Assembly (NCBI GenBank): GCA_013215465.1
Contig: JABSOW010000019.1
Coordinates: 1-64,000, forward strand
DNA: 64,000 bases
Source of the DNA: Colwellia sp.
Lineage (GTDB): Bacteria > Pseudomonadota > Gammaproteobacteria > Enterobacterales > Alteromonadaceae
Direction of reading: 5' to 3'
How positions within the stretch are numbered: the first letter of the stretch is position 1; each line of letters opens with the position of its first letter. The translations under genes were made by a program, and so were the position numbers. The notes below the pieces were generated by a model. The model saw only the letters and a list, made by a program, of their open reading frames with translations. It was not told the origin of the DNA and did no database searches. Positions 27,295-36,739 of this stretch are shown piece by piece.

Positions 27295-27318
27295 AAAAAA
27301 AGCATCCGAAGACGCTTT
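27295..27318 (-). terminator. amtB terminator
   Basis: On the minus strand AAGCGTC-TTCG-GATGCTT forms a stem with a UUCG tetraloop, followed by seven T. About 30 bases beyond the amtB stop. Confidence 0.8.
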
Positions 27319-27344
27319 AACATAAGGTATTTAAACAGTCAGAA

Positions 27345-28646
27345 TTATAAATTATAACCGGACTCTTCATGCTCAACTTGATCTAAGCCATTAGACTCTT
27401 GTTCTTCATCAACCCGTAAACCATTGGTCATCATTCCAACAAGTTTTAATAAAACATAAGTTACTACCCCAGTGTAAACCAAGGTTGAAACAATACCAAT
27501 AAGTTGTACACCAACTTGCTCTGCCATGGTCGTAATACCTTCAGCAAAACCGAAACCACTAAATACACCTAACGTGGTCGCTGAAAATATCCCTGCCAAC
27601 AATGTACCTAAAATACCACCGACGCCATGAACAGGAAAAACATCTAGTGAATCATCTATTTTCAATTTCTGTTTGATATATACCGTTGCATAGAAACAAA
27701 CAAAGCCAGCGCTAATACCAATAATAAGTGCTCCGCCAGGGCCAACGAAACCGGATGCTGGTGTAATAGTACCCAAGCCTGCAACCATACCAGTAACGGC
27801 TCCTAATACACTCGCTTTACCAAATTTTTTCCATTCAATAGCTGCCCAAGTTAACGTGCCTGCTGCTGCTGAGATATGAGTTACTAGCATCGCCATAGAT
27901 GCATCGCCATTTGCTGCTAAGGCACTACCGCCATTAAAACCAAACCAACCAACCCATAACATACCGGCACCAGTAACTGACATAGTTAAATTATGGGGTA
28001 ACATCGGTGTTCTTGGAAAGCCGCGTCTTGGTCCTACAACCATAGCGGCCACAAGCGCAGCGGTACCTGCAGTTATATGGACAACGATACCACCGGCAAA
28101 ATCATAAACGCCCATTTGACTTAACCAACCACCACCCCACACCCAATGGGTAACAGGTGCATATACTGCTAATAACCATAAACCACTAAATAGTAACACT
28201 GCTGAAAATTTCATCCGCTCAGCAAAGCCACCTATAATAAGGGCAGGCGTTATTATCGCAAAGGTCATTTGAAAGAGCATAAATAAACTTTCAGGAATAT
28301 CGCCTGAGAGTACATCTTTACCAATGCCATGCATCATCACTTTGGAAAAATCACCAATAAAGCCATTACCTTCACCAAAAGCTAGGCTATAACCAACTAC
28401 AAGCCACAAGATAGAAGAAATCGCACCGATAGAAAAACACTGCATCAATATAGACAGCACATTTTTTTTACGGACCAGGCCGCCGTAGAAAAGTGCCAAA
28501 CCAGGTAACGTCATCAGCAAAACTAAGGCTGTTGAGGTTAGAACCCAAGCGGTATTAGCCCCATTAAGCTCACCTTCATCAGCAAAAGCAAATGTTGGCA
28601 TTAATAGCAGTACAATGGTGAATATAAATGAAAGTGTTCTTGACAT
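27345..28646 (-). CDS. amtB: Ammonium transporter (Amt/MEP/Rh family)
   Basis: Inner-membrane ammonium channel. The 433-aa product has an N-terminal signal-like segment (FIFTIVLLLMPTFAFADEG) followed by eleven predicted helices. Family markers are TLPGLALFYGGLVRKKNVLS, the pore histidine in HITAGTAALVAAMVVGP, and the second histidine in FPVHGVGGILGTLLAGIF. In many proteobacteria glnK (PII) is immediately upstream; no PII gene is next to this copy. It is divergent from nhaD across 400 bases. Confidence 0.95.
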   Translation of the reverse strand: MSRTLSFIFTIVLLLMPTFAFADEGELNGANTAWVLTSTALVLLMTLPGLALFYGGLVRKKNVLSILMQCFSIGAISSILWLVVGYSLAFGEGNGFIGDFSKVMMHGIGKDVLSGDIPESLFMLFQMTFAIITPALIIGGFAERMKFSAVLLFSGLWLLAVYAPVTHWVWGGGWLSQMGVYDFAGGIVVHITAGTAALVAAMVVGPRRGFPRTPMLPHNLTMSVTGAGMLWVGWFGFNGGSALAANGDASMAMLVTHISAAAGTLTWAAIEWKKFGKASVLGAVTGMVAGLGTITPASGFVGPGGALIIGISAGFVCFYATVYIKQKLKIDDSLDVFPVHGVGGILGTLLAGIFSATTLGVFSGFGFAEGITTMAEQVGVQLIGIVSTLVYTGVVTYVLLKLVGMMTNGLRVDEEQESNGLDQVEHEESGYNL

Positions 28647-29046
28647 CTTTTAGTTCCAAGTTGTTTTATCGAATATTTGATTTAATTGGTGCAACACAAA
28701 TTAATCAAAACTCGCTTTATTTTATTTTGCACTAAGTATGCACAAAACAAGCCACTAAACTTTCAGATTAAAAAACAACAACATATAAAAAACACGTTCG
28801 AAAACAGTGCCCTTCCCTGCACAAAATAAGTGAATCTAACTTTGTGGCGCACCAATTTGGAGCGTAAAAAGATATCAATACAAACTATCTTATTCAAATG
28901 TGCTATACAGCAAATCTATAACTAATATCATAAATATCAATTAAATTAATGGCCTTTGTTATCACTTAGCTATATCATTTTTTCGAGGTTTTGCTAAAAT
29001 CTTGGAAAATTAAAATAAGCTCTTCCATCACAACTAGAGACCTGAC
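28647..29046. other. Divergent promoter region of amtB and nhaD
   Basis: 400 bases with no gene. It holds the promoters of both flanking genes. GCACCAATTTGGAGC (about 28847-28862) loosely resembles an NtrC dyad, but the spacing is one base short and no sigma-54 -24/-12 pair is seen. AGAGACC precedes the nhaD ATG. Confidence 0.4.
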
Positions 29047-30444
29047 ATGAAACAACTTTTATTCATAATACTAGCAATGCTAGTACCTAGTATTGCATTT
29101 GCATCTGATGCTGTGCATCAAACTGTCGACTTAACAGCCCATTGGGTTGGTTACGCTGCCATTGCTATTTTTGTTTTAGCATACACCTTAGTTATTTTAG
29201 AAGAGCAACTGCACTTAAGAAAATCTAAACCGGTATTGCTTGCTGCTGGCCTGATCTGGATACTTATTGCTGCTTATTATACTTCCCATGGCATGCCACA
29301 TGCCGCAGAAGTCGCTATTCGCCATAACTTCTTGGAATACACCGAGTTATTTTTCTTTTTACTTGTTGCCATGACCTATATAAATGCGATGTTAGAGCGA
29401 GATGTTTTTAATGCGCTTCGAGATTGGTTAGTTATTAAAGGCTTCAGTTACAAAGCCCTATTTTGGTTAACTGGTATTCTGGCTTTCTTTATCTCCCCTA
29501 TTGCTGACAACTTAACAACAGCATTAATTATGTGTGCGGTGGTACTTGCGGTCGGTAAAGATGAACCGAAATTTATTGCGTTAAGTTGTATTAATATCGT
29601 TGTTGGCGCAAATGCTGGTGGTGCATTTAGTCCATTTGGCGATATCACTACCCTAATGGTTTGGCAAAAAGGTATTGTACAATTTAGTGAGTTTTTCCAC
29701 TTATTTATTCCATCTGTTGTTAATTTTATTATTCCTGCATTTATTATGCAATTTGCTATCCCTTCAGGAAAGCCTAAAGCACAGTCAGGTAAAATGACCC
29801 CAATTAAACACGGTGGTTTAGTTATTGTTGGCTTATTCATTCTAACTATTATTACTGCGGTTTCTTTCCATAACTTCTTACACTTACCACCAGTATTTGG
29901 CATGATGTTAGGTTTAGCGTATTTGAAATTTTTTGGTTACTACATTCGTAAATCTGGCCAAGGTGAAATTGATAAATCAGATATTCCAACGGGCCACCAA
30001 ATTGCAGATGACTTTGATATTTTTGACAAAATAGCAAAAGCCGAGTGGGATACCTTATTCTTCTTCTATGGTGTTATTTTAGCCGTAGGTGGTTTAGGAT
30101 TTATCGGTTACTTAGGTATGGCCTCTGAATTTATGTATGGTGAGTTAGGCGCAACTAACGCGAATATACTAGTTGGTGTTCTTTCTGCTATTGTTGATAA
30201 CATCCCGGTCATGTTTGCAGTATTAACCATGAACCCTGATATGTCACATGCACAATGGTTATTAGTAACCTTAACTGCAGGTGTTGGCGGTAGTTTACTA
30301 TCTGTTGGCTCTGCCGCAGGTGTCGCGTTAATGGGGCAAGCACGTGGTTACTATACCTTCTTTAGTCACTTAAAATGGACTCCTGTGATCGCCTTAGGTT
30401 ATGCTGCCAGCATCTATGTTCACTTACTGATTAATGGTACTTAA
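29047..30444 (+). CDS. nhaD: Sodium:proton antiporter NhaD
   Basis: Inner-membrane Na+/H+ exchange in the IT superfamily, important for salt and pH control in marine bacteria. The 465-aa protein begins with a short leader (LLFIILAMLVPSIAFASDA), then 11-12 membrane segments. Conserved motifs are ISPIADNLTTALIMCAVV and NIVVGANAGGAFSPFGDITTLMVW in the first half, and VGVLSAIVDNIPVMFAVLTM with VGGSLLSVGSAAGVALMG in the second. It is followed by dsbB after a terminator; an antiporter next to dsbB is a recurring gammaproteobacterial arrangement (nhaB-dsbB in E. coli). Confidence 0.94.
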   Translation: MKQLLFIILAMLVPSIAFASDAVHQTVDLTAHWVGYAAIAIFVLAYTLVILEEQLHLRKSKPVLLAAGLIWILIAAYYTSHGMPHAAEVAIRHNFLEYTELFFFLLVAMTYINAMLERDVFNALRDWLVIKGFSYKALFWLTGILAFFISPIADNLTTALIMCAVVLAVGKDEPKFIALSCINIVVGANAGGAFSPFGDITTLMVWQKGIVQFSEFFHLFIPSVVNFIIPAFIMQFAIPSGKPKAQSGKMTPIKHGGLVIVGLFILTIITAVSFHNFLHLPPVFGMMLGLAYLKFFGYYIRKSGQGEIDKSDIPTGHQIADDFDIFDKIAKAEWDTLFFFYGVILAVGGLGFIGYLGMASEFMYGELGATNANILVGVLSAIVDNIPVMFAVLTMNPDMSHAQWLLVTLTAGVGGSLLSVGSAAGVALMGQARGYYTFFSHLKWTPVIALGYAASIYVHLLINGT

Positions 30445-30500
30445 TTGGTAACAATTTCGAATAACTAAATTGTTAATAACAACATTTTATTTGTTATGAT

Positions 30501-30534
30501 AAAAAGCTTCTAAATAACTTTAGAAGCTTTTTTT
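30501..30534 (+). terminator. nhaD terminator
   Basis: A 14-bp stem, AAAAAGCTTCTAAA (30501-30514) with TTTAGAAGCTTTTT (30519-30532), TAAC loop and more T after it. It separates nhaD from dsbB. Confidence 0.88.
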
Positions 30535-30565
30535 ATATCCACTCTGATCAACACATAGGAAAAAA

Positions 30566-31084
30566 ATGAAAGTTTTAAGTAACTTAACAACCAACAATAA
30601 ACCTTGGCTATTACTCGCCTTATCAGCCTTAGGGCTAGAGTTGTGCGCATTATTTTTTCAATATGCGATGAACTTAGCGCCATGTATTATGTGCGTGTAT
30701 CAACGTGTTGCTATTTGCACCATTATACTTGCTGGCCTTATTGGTTTTTGGGGTTGCCAGTTTTTAGTCGCCCGAGTTATTGCTTATGGTTTATGGGCAA
30801 CAGGGGCCATTTGGGGACTAGTTATTGCTGTAGAGCATGTAGAGATGCAAGAGAATTCCGGTTCATTGTTTTTTAGTTGTGAGTTTATTCCTAACTTTCC
30901 AAGTTGGGCCCCCTTACACGAGTGGCTGCCAGCATTGTTTGAAGCAACAGGAGATTGTGGTGAAATTAGTTGGCAGGTTTTAGGTTATAGCATGCCACAG
31001 TGGATGATTATGGTATATGGGGCTTATGTTGCAGTATTTGTCTTAATATTATTGAATAGATTAATTCATGCAAAAAGTTTTTAA
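30566..31084 (+). CDS. dsbB: Disulfide bond formation protein B
   Basis: Inner-membrane oxidase that re-oxidises DsbA and passes electrons to quinone. The 172-aa protein has four membrane helices. The first cysteine pair is in [11 protein letters not shown] (CxxC) and the second pair is in [11 protein letters not shown] and [10 protein letters not shown], matching the DsbB layout; the arginine after the CxxC is conserved. AGGAAAAA precedes the ATG. It is convergent with the TetR-family gene and shares a two-way terminator with it. Confidence 0.95.
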   Translation: MKVLSNLTTNNKPWLLLALSALGLELCALFFQYAMNLAPCIMCVYQRVAICTIILAGLIGFWGCQFLVARVIAYGLWATGAIWGLVIAVEHVEMQENSGSLFFSCEFIPNFPSWAPLHEWLPALFEATGDCGEISWQVLGYSMPQWMIMVYGAYVAVFVLILLNRLIHAKSF

Positions 31085-31114
31085 AAAACGCAGGCTAAAA
31101 ACTATTAGCCTGCG
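31083..31114 (-). terminator. Shared terminator between dsbB and the TetR-family gene
   Basis: CGCAGGCTA (31089-31097) pairs with TAGCCTGCG (31106-31114). On the minus strand six T follow, so it ends the regulator transcript well. On the plus strand it can also act on dsbB. Confidence 0.82.
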
Positions 31115-31126
31115 AGTTTATAGCAG

Positions 31127-31753
31127 TTATCTAACAATAGGTGCGGCAACCCCAGCTGCCACATAGGGAATAACTTGCTTAATGACGCCAGCAATATCCA
31201 CTTGGCGATCAAAATCATTTTGAGCAATATCAATTAAAGCATCACTAGACGACATGGTAAAAACAATGGTGCCCATAGTGAAATGTAAACGCCAAAACAT
31301 TTCTTCCGCGTTTAATTCAGGATAAGCTCTCTGAACCGCTTGCGTAAAGTTAGTAAAAACACCTGGGTATTGGGTAGTAAGGAACCAACGTAAAAACCCC
31401 TGACTATCGGTATAGCCTCGGCCAAGCAACTGTAAAAAGGTACTAGTACCATTGTCTTTAAAGCTATTTAGGTGTAATAACGGCTCAAGAAAAGCAGAAA
31501 ATACATCTATCAACGTCGGCTGTACTTCATTAATACAAAGTACATTCAGTGCTGACTCTAATCGTGGCGATAGCTCATTCATGTAACGAGACATAACCGC
31601 TTTGATTAATTCTTTTTTTGAACCAAAATGATAATTAACCGCGGCTAAATTTACCTCAGCTTGACTAGTTATCTCTCTTAACGATGTGCCGTTAAAGCCT
31701 TTATCAGCAAAAAGAACTTCTGCTGCATCTAAAATTTTACTCTTTGTACTCAT
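31127..31753 (-). CDS. psrA: TetR/AcrR family regulator, PsrA-like
   Basis: DNA-binding repressor, probably responding to long-chain acyl groups. The 208-aa protein has an N-terminal helix-turn-helix (ILDAAEVLFADKGFNGTSLR, VNLAAVNYHFGSKKELIKAV) that resembles Pseudomonas PsrA, which controls beta-oxidation and rpoS. The C-terminal ligand domain (residues about 80-200) also fits. Support comes from the promoter: CAAAC-ACCT-GTTTA, a match to the PsrA operator type, lies just upstream, suggesting autoregulation. The symbol is given by similarity and operator only; other CerR-type regulators cannot be excluded. Confidence 0.72.
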   Translation of the reverse strand: MSTKSKILDAAEVLFADKGFNGTSLREITSQAEVNLAAVNYHFGSKKELIKAVMSRYMNELSPRLESALNVLCINEVQPTLIDVFSAFLEPLLHLNSFKDNGTSTFLQLLGRGYTDSQGFLRWFLTTQYPGVFTNFTQAVQRAYPELNAEEMFWRLHFTMGTIVFTMSSSDALIDIAQNDFDRQVDIAGVIKQVIPYVAAGVAAPIVR

Positions 31754-31778
31754 ACTATCTCTTACATATACCTTAATT

Positions 31779-31792
31779 CAAACACCTGTTTA
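31779..31792. promoter_or_regulatory. Possible PsrA-type operator
   Basis: CAAACACCTGTTTA fits the PsrA operator type [G/C]AAAC-N2-4-GTTT[G/C] except the last base. It is about 25 bases upstream of the regulator's start codon, the position of an autoregulatory site. Confidence 0.5.
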
Positions 31793-31906
31793 AAATAGCT
31801 TACTTACTGTGATTAGGTCAAGAGTAATCCACTTAAGGTGTAGATTATTTTTTTTCTAAACAAAATTTGAACTATTTTTCATGAAAAACCTCAAAGTTTA
31901 GGTACA

Positions 31907-32172
31907 TATACCCGTTACCATTCAAGATGCAGGCTTCAGAGTGCTTGAGCGATTTCAATTCAAGGCGCTGTGATGTAATAATGGTTACTCCCTTATAAAT
32001 TTCATAGCAACGATGAGTGATATTGCTCAAGCCCTTCTTTGATGGGTTTAAAAGTCATTTAAGCTGCGTTATTAAATTAAAGAATGGAACAACCATTCTA
32101 TAAACTTAATGCCTTGCCTAAATGGCTTTTAATTCCCACTGAAATCACGCACTTTGAATGATAACGGGTATA
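31907..32172. repeat. Long MITE-like repeat, TATACCC family (copy 4)
   Basis: 266 bp, almost the same length as the copy at 27006. Terminal inverted repeats are TATACCCGTTACCATTCAAG on the left and, reversed on the right, TATACCCGTTATCATTCAAA. Internal blocks match copy 3 (GCTTGAGCGATT, GGAACAACCATTC, GCCTTGCCTAAATGG). No protein is encoded. It lies between the TetR-family gene and the M2 peptidase. Confidence 0.82.
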
Positions 32173-32184
32173 CATGTACTTCCT

Positions 32185-32228
32185 GACTCAGTGGCCTGAT
32201 CTGTCAATCTGCTCTGAGTCTTTTTTTT
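32185..32228 (+). terminator. Orphan terminator downstream of the long repeat
   Basis: GACTCAG (32185-32191) pairs with CTGAGTC (32214-32220), followed by eight T. No plus-strand gene precedes it within 1 kb: the nearest gene is on the other strand and the long repeat lies between. A small RNA or a transcript across the repeat could end here. The rest of 32229-32494 shows no gene and should hold the peptidase promoter. Confidence 0.6.
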
Positions 32229-32494
32229 GGCTTAAAAGGGGTAAAAAAATCTTGTTTAATTCCCATAACAATACAAACTGTTACGGTTTCTATACAGTTA
32301 AAAACACCTCTTCAGGCTATTATAGTTTCACTCTCAAAGGTTAAGAGCGCCTAGCAAATTAGCTTAGAAGGTAACATTTATCTTTGAATGAGCCTTTTTA
32401 CGCTAATAGCCACCTTTACAATAGCCATTGCAATACTGACATCTTTCAATATACTGACTTACCTTATAAGATATAAAATATAACTGGTTCGTAT

Positions 32495-34342
32495 ATGAAA
32501 AAATTTAACAAGACCTTCAAGCTTACAACACTTGCGATCGTTGTAGCGACCTCATTGTTTTCTTGTGCTCAGACAAACAAGAATGAAGAAAATACTGCTC
32601 AAGACTTACCCAAAACTTTAACCAGTCAAGATGCACAATCATTTTTAGATAAAGTTGCTACAGAAGCAGTCGATTTATCAGTATCAAATGCTCGAGCTGA
32701 GTGGATTTATTCAAATTTTATCACTGAAGATACATCGGCATTAGCTGCAGAAGCTAATCAAAAATCAACCGAAGCAAGTGTTAGGTTTGCCATGCAAGCA
32801 GCTGAATTTGATGCGATTGATGTCAACCCAACTCAGCGCCGCCAACTTGATTTCTTAAAACAATCAATCGTTATGCCAGCACCACAAGATTCAGAAAAAT
32901 CAGCAGAGCTTGCAAAAATTGGTGCGGATCTGAATAGCCTTTACGGTAAGGGGAGTTATACCACTAAAGCAGGCATAAAACTAAGTCTTGGTAATATGAC
33001 TTCAATCATGGCTGAATCTCGTGATTACAATGAGTTATTAGAGATGTGGCAAGGTTGGCGTGAAATCAGTCCACCTATGAAAGCGCTATATACTCGACAA
33101 GCAGAATTAGCCAATGAAGGTGCTAACGATTTAGGTTATAACGATTTAGGCGCAATGTGGCGATCAAACTATGATATGCCTGCCGATGAGTTTGCTAAAG
33201 AGTTGGATAGATTGTGGGGGCAAGTAAAGCCGCTATATGATGATTTACATTGTTATGTTCGTAGCGAACTTGGTAAGCATTATGGAGAAGATAAGGTTCC
33301 ACAAGACCAACCGATTCCTGCTCATTTATTAGGTAATATGTGGGCACAAAGCTGGGGGAATATTTATCCTCTAGTCGCACCTGAAAATGCCGATCCAGGT
33401 TATGATATCACTAAGCAATTAGCCGCCCATAACTATGATGAAATAACAATGGTCAAAGGTGCTGAGAAGTTTTTCACCTCATTGGGATTTGATGCCTTAC
33501 CAGAGACCTTTTGGACTCGTTCTTTATTTACCAACCCCGCAGACAGGGACGTAATTTGTCACGCTTCTGCATGGAATTTAGATGCCAAAGATGACTTACG
33601 TATTAAAATGTGTATTCAAAAAACAGGGGAAGAATTCTCAGTTATTCATCATGAGTTAGGTCATAACTTCTACCAGCGTGCCTATAAAGATCAACCGATA
33701 TTCTTTCAAAATAGTGCCAACGATGGCTTTCATGAAGCCATTGGTGACACCATTGCCTTGTCAGTAACACCTAAGTATTTAAAAAAAATAGGCTTAATTG
33801 ATAATATTCCTGATGAATCAAAAGATATTGGACTATTGATGAAGAAAGCCCTAGACAAGGTAGCTTTTATTCCATTTGGTTTACTGGTTGATCAATGGCG
33901 CTGGAAAGTTTACTCCGGTGAAATAACACCTGAAAACTATAATGAGGCTTGGTGGGAATTACGTGAGAAGTACCAAGGTGTTGCCGCACCGGTAGCGCGT
34001 GATGCTAATGCTTTTGATCCTGGAGCAAAATATCATGTTCCTGGGGGCGTTCCCTATAGCCGCTATTTCTTAGCACATATTCAACAGTTTGAATTCCATC
34101 GTGCACTTTGTGAAATATCAGGTAATACCGACTCAATTCACCGTTGTTCTATTTACAATAACAAAGATGCCGGTAAAGCGCTAAACACTATGTTAGCAAT
34201 GGGCTCTAGCCAGCCTTGGCAGCAAGCTTATAAGGTACTTACTGGTAATGAACAAATGGATGCTACCGCTATTTTAGATTACTTTGCACCATTGCAAACT
34301 TGGTTAAAAAATAAAAACCAAGGTAAACAATGTGGTTTTTAA
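32495..34342 (+). CDS. M2 family dipeptidyl carboxypeptidase (ACE homologue), lipoprotein
   Basis: Zinc metallopeptidase that removes C-terminal dipeptides; probably outer-membrane anchored on the periplasmic side. The signal LTTLAIVVATSLFSC ends in a lipobox (LFSC). The 615-aa product has the zinc site HHELGH in FSVIHHELGHNFYQRAY, with the third ligand in NDGFHEAIGDTIALS about 25 residues later. These are the defining M2 motifs, as in human ACE and bacterial homologues in Shewanella and Xanthomonas. WELREKYQGV and YHVPGGVPYSRYFLAHI near the C-terminus are also family-typical. It is a single gene with its own terminator. Confidence 0.92.
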   Translation: MKKFNKTFKLTTLAIVVATSLFSCAQTNKNEENTAQDLPKTLTSQDAQSFLDKVATEAVDLSVSNARAEWIYSNFITEDTSALAAEANQKSTEASVRFAMQAAEFDAIDVNPTQRRQLDFLKQSIVMPAPQDSEKSAELAKIGADLNSLYGKGSYTTKAGIKLSLGNMTSIMAESRDYNELLEMWQGWREISPPMKALYTRQAELANEGANDLGYNDLGAMWRSNYDMPADEFAKELDRLWGQVKPLYDDLHCYVRSELGKHYGEDKVPQDQPIPAHLLGNMWAQSWGNIYPLVAPENADPGYDITKQLAAHNYDEITMVKGAEKFFTSLGFDALPETFWTRSLFTNPADRDVICHASAWNLDAKDDLRIKMCIQKTGEEFSVIHHELGHNFYQRAYKDQPIFFQNSANDGFHEAIGDTIALSVTPKYLKKIGLIDNIPDESKDIGLLMKKALDKVAFIPFGLLVDQWRWKVYSGEITPENYNEAWWELREKYQGVAAPVARDANAFDPGAKYHVPGGVPYSRYFLAHIQQFEFHRALCEISGNTDSIHRCSIYNNKDAGKALNTMLAMGSSQPWQQAYKVLTGNEQMDATAILDYFAPLQTWLKNKNQGKQCGF

Positions 34343-34380
34343 TGCCAACCAAGGTTAACGTACGACGAAATTAACCCACA

Positions 34381-34413
34381 AAAGCCCTAACATTATTGAT
34401 GTTAGGGCTTTTT
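34381..34413 (+). terminator. Terminator of the M2 peptidase gene
   Basis: AAAGCCCTAACAT (34381-34393) pairs with ATGTTAGGGCTTT (34399-34411), followed by more T. The remaining 220 bases before ppk1 show no gene; no convincing Pho box was found there. Confidence 0.88.
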
Positions 34414-34636
34414 AATTAATTCAATTGGTATAAGTCAGTTCCAATAACAGTAGTGTGATCAACAATTCGTTACTTACCAAAAATTTTTAGTGACTCTCCA
34501 GTGCTTTGCCTGCCAAATAAAAAACAGCTACAACATCAATGATGTGTGCTCTCTACAAAATTTTAATAAAACTGCAACAAAGTGAAGGTATAGTTTTAGA
34601 CTGCACTAAAAGATAATAACAAGGAATAAAGCTTAC

Positions 34637-36739
34637 ATGCATTTTCTCGAAAAAGAACTTAGTTGGTTGTCTTTTAATCATAGAGTTTTACAAGAAGCAC
34701 AAGATGAAAGTGTACCATTACTAGAGCGTTTACGATTCTTAGGCATCTATTCAAGTAATATGGACGAATTCTATCGAGTCAGGGTAGCTAGCGTACGTCG
34801 GAAAATATTATTATCGAATAATAAAAAGCAAAATAAACAGGCCTTAAATTTATTTAGTAAAATTCAAAACAAAGTAATTTCCTTGCAAATAATTTTTGAC
34901 GAAACTTATCAATTACTATTACAGCAATTAGACGTAAACAACATCCACCTTATCAATGAAATACAACTATCAAATACACAAAAATCATGGTTAGAGCAGT
35001 ATTTTAAAGATAAACTACGTCGTCATATTTTTCCGTTGATTTTAAACGATCAAACAACTTTAGCCGATCATATTAACGACGATGCTACCTATTTAATGGT
35101 ATCTATGCGTAAAGAGCAACAGTATCAATATGCATTAGTTGAAGTACCCAGTAATAACGTGCCCCGCTTTGTTATATTGCCAAGCAGTAAGAGTGATGAA
35201 ACTAAAAACGTCAGTATTATTTTACTCGACAATATTATTCGTCACTGTTTAACACAAATATTTAGTGGTTTTTTTGACTTTGACAGCATTAATGCCTATT
35301 CAATGAAGCTCACCCGTGATGCCGAATTTGATCTCAGTAATGAATTTAACCAAAGCTTATCAGAGCAGATGTCATCAAGCTTAAAGCAACGGATAAATGC
35401 TGAGCCGGTACGCTTAGTTTATGATAAAAAAATGCCACAAAACATGTTAGATACACTGAAGAAGCAATTTGCTATCACCTCCAATGAGGGCTTAATTTCA
35501 GGTGGACGCTACCATAGTTTTAAAGACTTTATTGAGTTTCCAAGTATTGGTGATAAGTCATTGGAGCATGAGAAGTTACCTTCGTTAGAGCAAGTTTACT
35601 TTACCCATTACAGCAATACTTTCACCGCCATAAAACAACGGGATATTCTGCTTTATTATCCCTATCATAAATTTTCTCATTTTACCGAATGGTTACGCCA
35701 AGCCGCTTATGATCCTAAGGTCAGTAAAATTGAAATATCACTTTATCGTGTTGCCAAAAAATCGCGGGTAATAGCCGCGCTTATTGAAGCGGTAAAGAAT
35801 GGTAAAGAAGTCTCGGTAAATATTGAATTACGTGCCCGTTTTGATGAACAAGCTAACGTAAGCTGGGCCGAAGTACTGTCTAATGCAGGCGCCAATGTTA
35901 CTTTTGGTATTTCAAGTTTAAAAGTACATGCGAAAATATGCTTAATCAGCCGAAAGGAAGACGGTAACTTAGTACGCTATGCTCATATTGGCACAGGAAA
36001 TTTCCATGAAAAAAATGCCAAAATATATACTGATTTCAGTTTATTTACTTGCCAAAATGAAATTACCGAAGAAGTAGCACAAGTGTTTGAATTTATTAAA
36101 TTCCCTTATATACAATTCACCTTTAAACACCTAATTGTTTCACCCATTAACACTCGTAGTGCGATAGAATATTTGATAGATCAGGAAATAAAGGCAGCCC
36201 AGCAGCAACAACGCAGTGGTATTACCCTCAAAGTAAATAATTTAGTTGATCATGGTTTGATCAATAAGCTTTATCAAGCAAGTAATGCCGGTGTACCAAT
36301 AAAATTAATAATACGCGGCATTTGTTCATTAGTGACGGGTATTAGTAATCAAAGTGAGAATATAACAGCCATCAGCATAGTTGATCGTTATTTAGAGCAT
36401 CCAAGAGTCACTATTTTTGAAAATAATGGTCAACCAAAGGTTTATATTTCCTCTGCCGATTGGATGAGCCGAAATTTAGAGCAACGGGTTGAGGTTACTT
36501 GCCCTATTTATGACCCCGCGGTAAAACAAAGTATTATTGATATTATTGATATTCAATTAAGTGATAATACTAAAGCAAGAACGCTAGATACCACACAAAC
36601 GAACCAGTACCAATTTAGTCTGCACATTCCAAAAACACGTGCACAAGTTGCTATTTATCATTACCTTAAAAAACAACAACTGACAAAGATAACAGCATTT
36701 AGTCAGACTGAAAAAAAATTACAAATATGCCATGGATAA
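34637..36739 (+). CDS. ppk1: Polyphosphate kinase 1
   Basis: Makes polyphosphate from ATP, reversibly. The 700-aa protein starts FLEKELSWLSFNHRVLQEA (N domain) and has the head domain with LGIYSSNMDEFYRVR. Two phospholipase-D-like catalytic domains follow. The autophosphorylated histidine is in SSLKVHAKICLIS, and YAHIGTGNFHEKNAKIYTDF and EQRVEVTCPIYDP are further markers. Its end overlaps ppx by 8 bases, so synthesis and breakdown enzymes are translationally coupled, as in E. coli. With pstSCAB in the same window it belongs to phosphate storage, but its own promoter shows no clear PhoB site. Confidence 0.96.
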   Translation: MHFLEKELSWLSFNHRVLQEAQDESVPLLERLRFLGIYSSNMDEFYRVRVASVRRKILLSNNKKQNKQALNLFSKIQNKVISLQIIFDETYQLLLQQLDVNNIHLINEIQLSNTQKSWLEQYFKDKLRRHIFPLILNDQTTLADHINDDATYLMVSMRKEQQYQYALVEVPSNNVPRFVILPSSKSDETKNVSIILLDNIIRHCLTQIFSGFFDFDSINAYSMKLTRDAEFDLSNEFNQSLSEQMSSSLKQRINAEPVRLVYDKKMPQNMLDTLKKQFAITSNEGLISGGRYHSFKDFIEFPSIGDKSLEHEKLPSLEQVYFTHYSNTFTAIKQRDILLYYPYHKFSHFTEWLRQAAYDPKVSKIEISLYRVAKKSRVIAALIEAVKNGKEVSVNIELRARFDEQANVSWAEVLSNAGANVTFGISSLKVHAKICLISRKEDGNLVRYAHIGTGNFHEKNAKIYTDFSLFTCQNEITEEVAQVFEFIKFPYIQFTFKHLIVSPINTRSAIEYLIDQEIKAAQQQQRSGITLKVNNLVDHGLINKLYQASNAGVPIKLIIRGICSLVTGISNQSENITAISIVDRYLEHPRVTIFENNGQPKVYISSADWMSRNLEQRVEVTCPIYDPAVKQSIIDIIDIQLSDNTKARTLDTTQTNQYQFSLHIPKTRAQVAIYHYLKKQQLTKITAFSQTEKKLQICHG

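Noticed and set aside
28840-28862. NtrC dyad and sigma-54 promoter for amtB
   Set aside because: The dyad spacing is one base short and no TGGCAC-N5-TTGCA promoter was found on the minus strand.
34560-34636. PhoB site before ppk1
   Set aside because: Only a poor match (CTGCAAC-N4-TGAAGG) with no TGTCA core and no repetition on the 11-bp grid.
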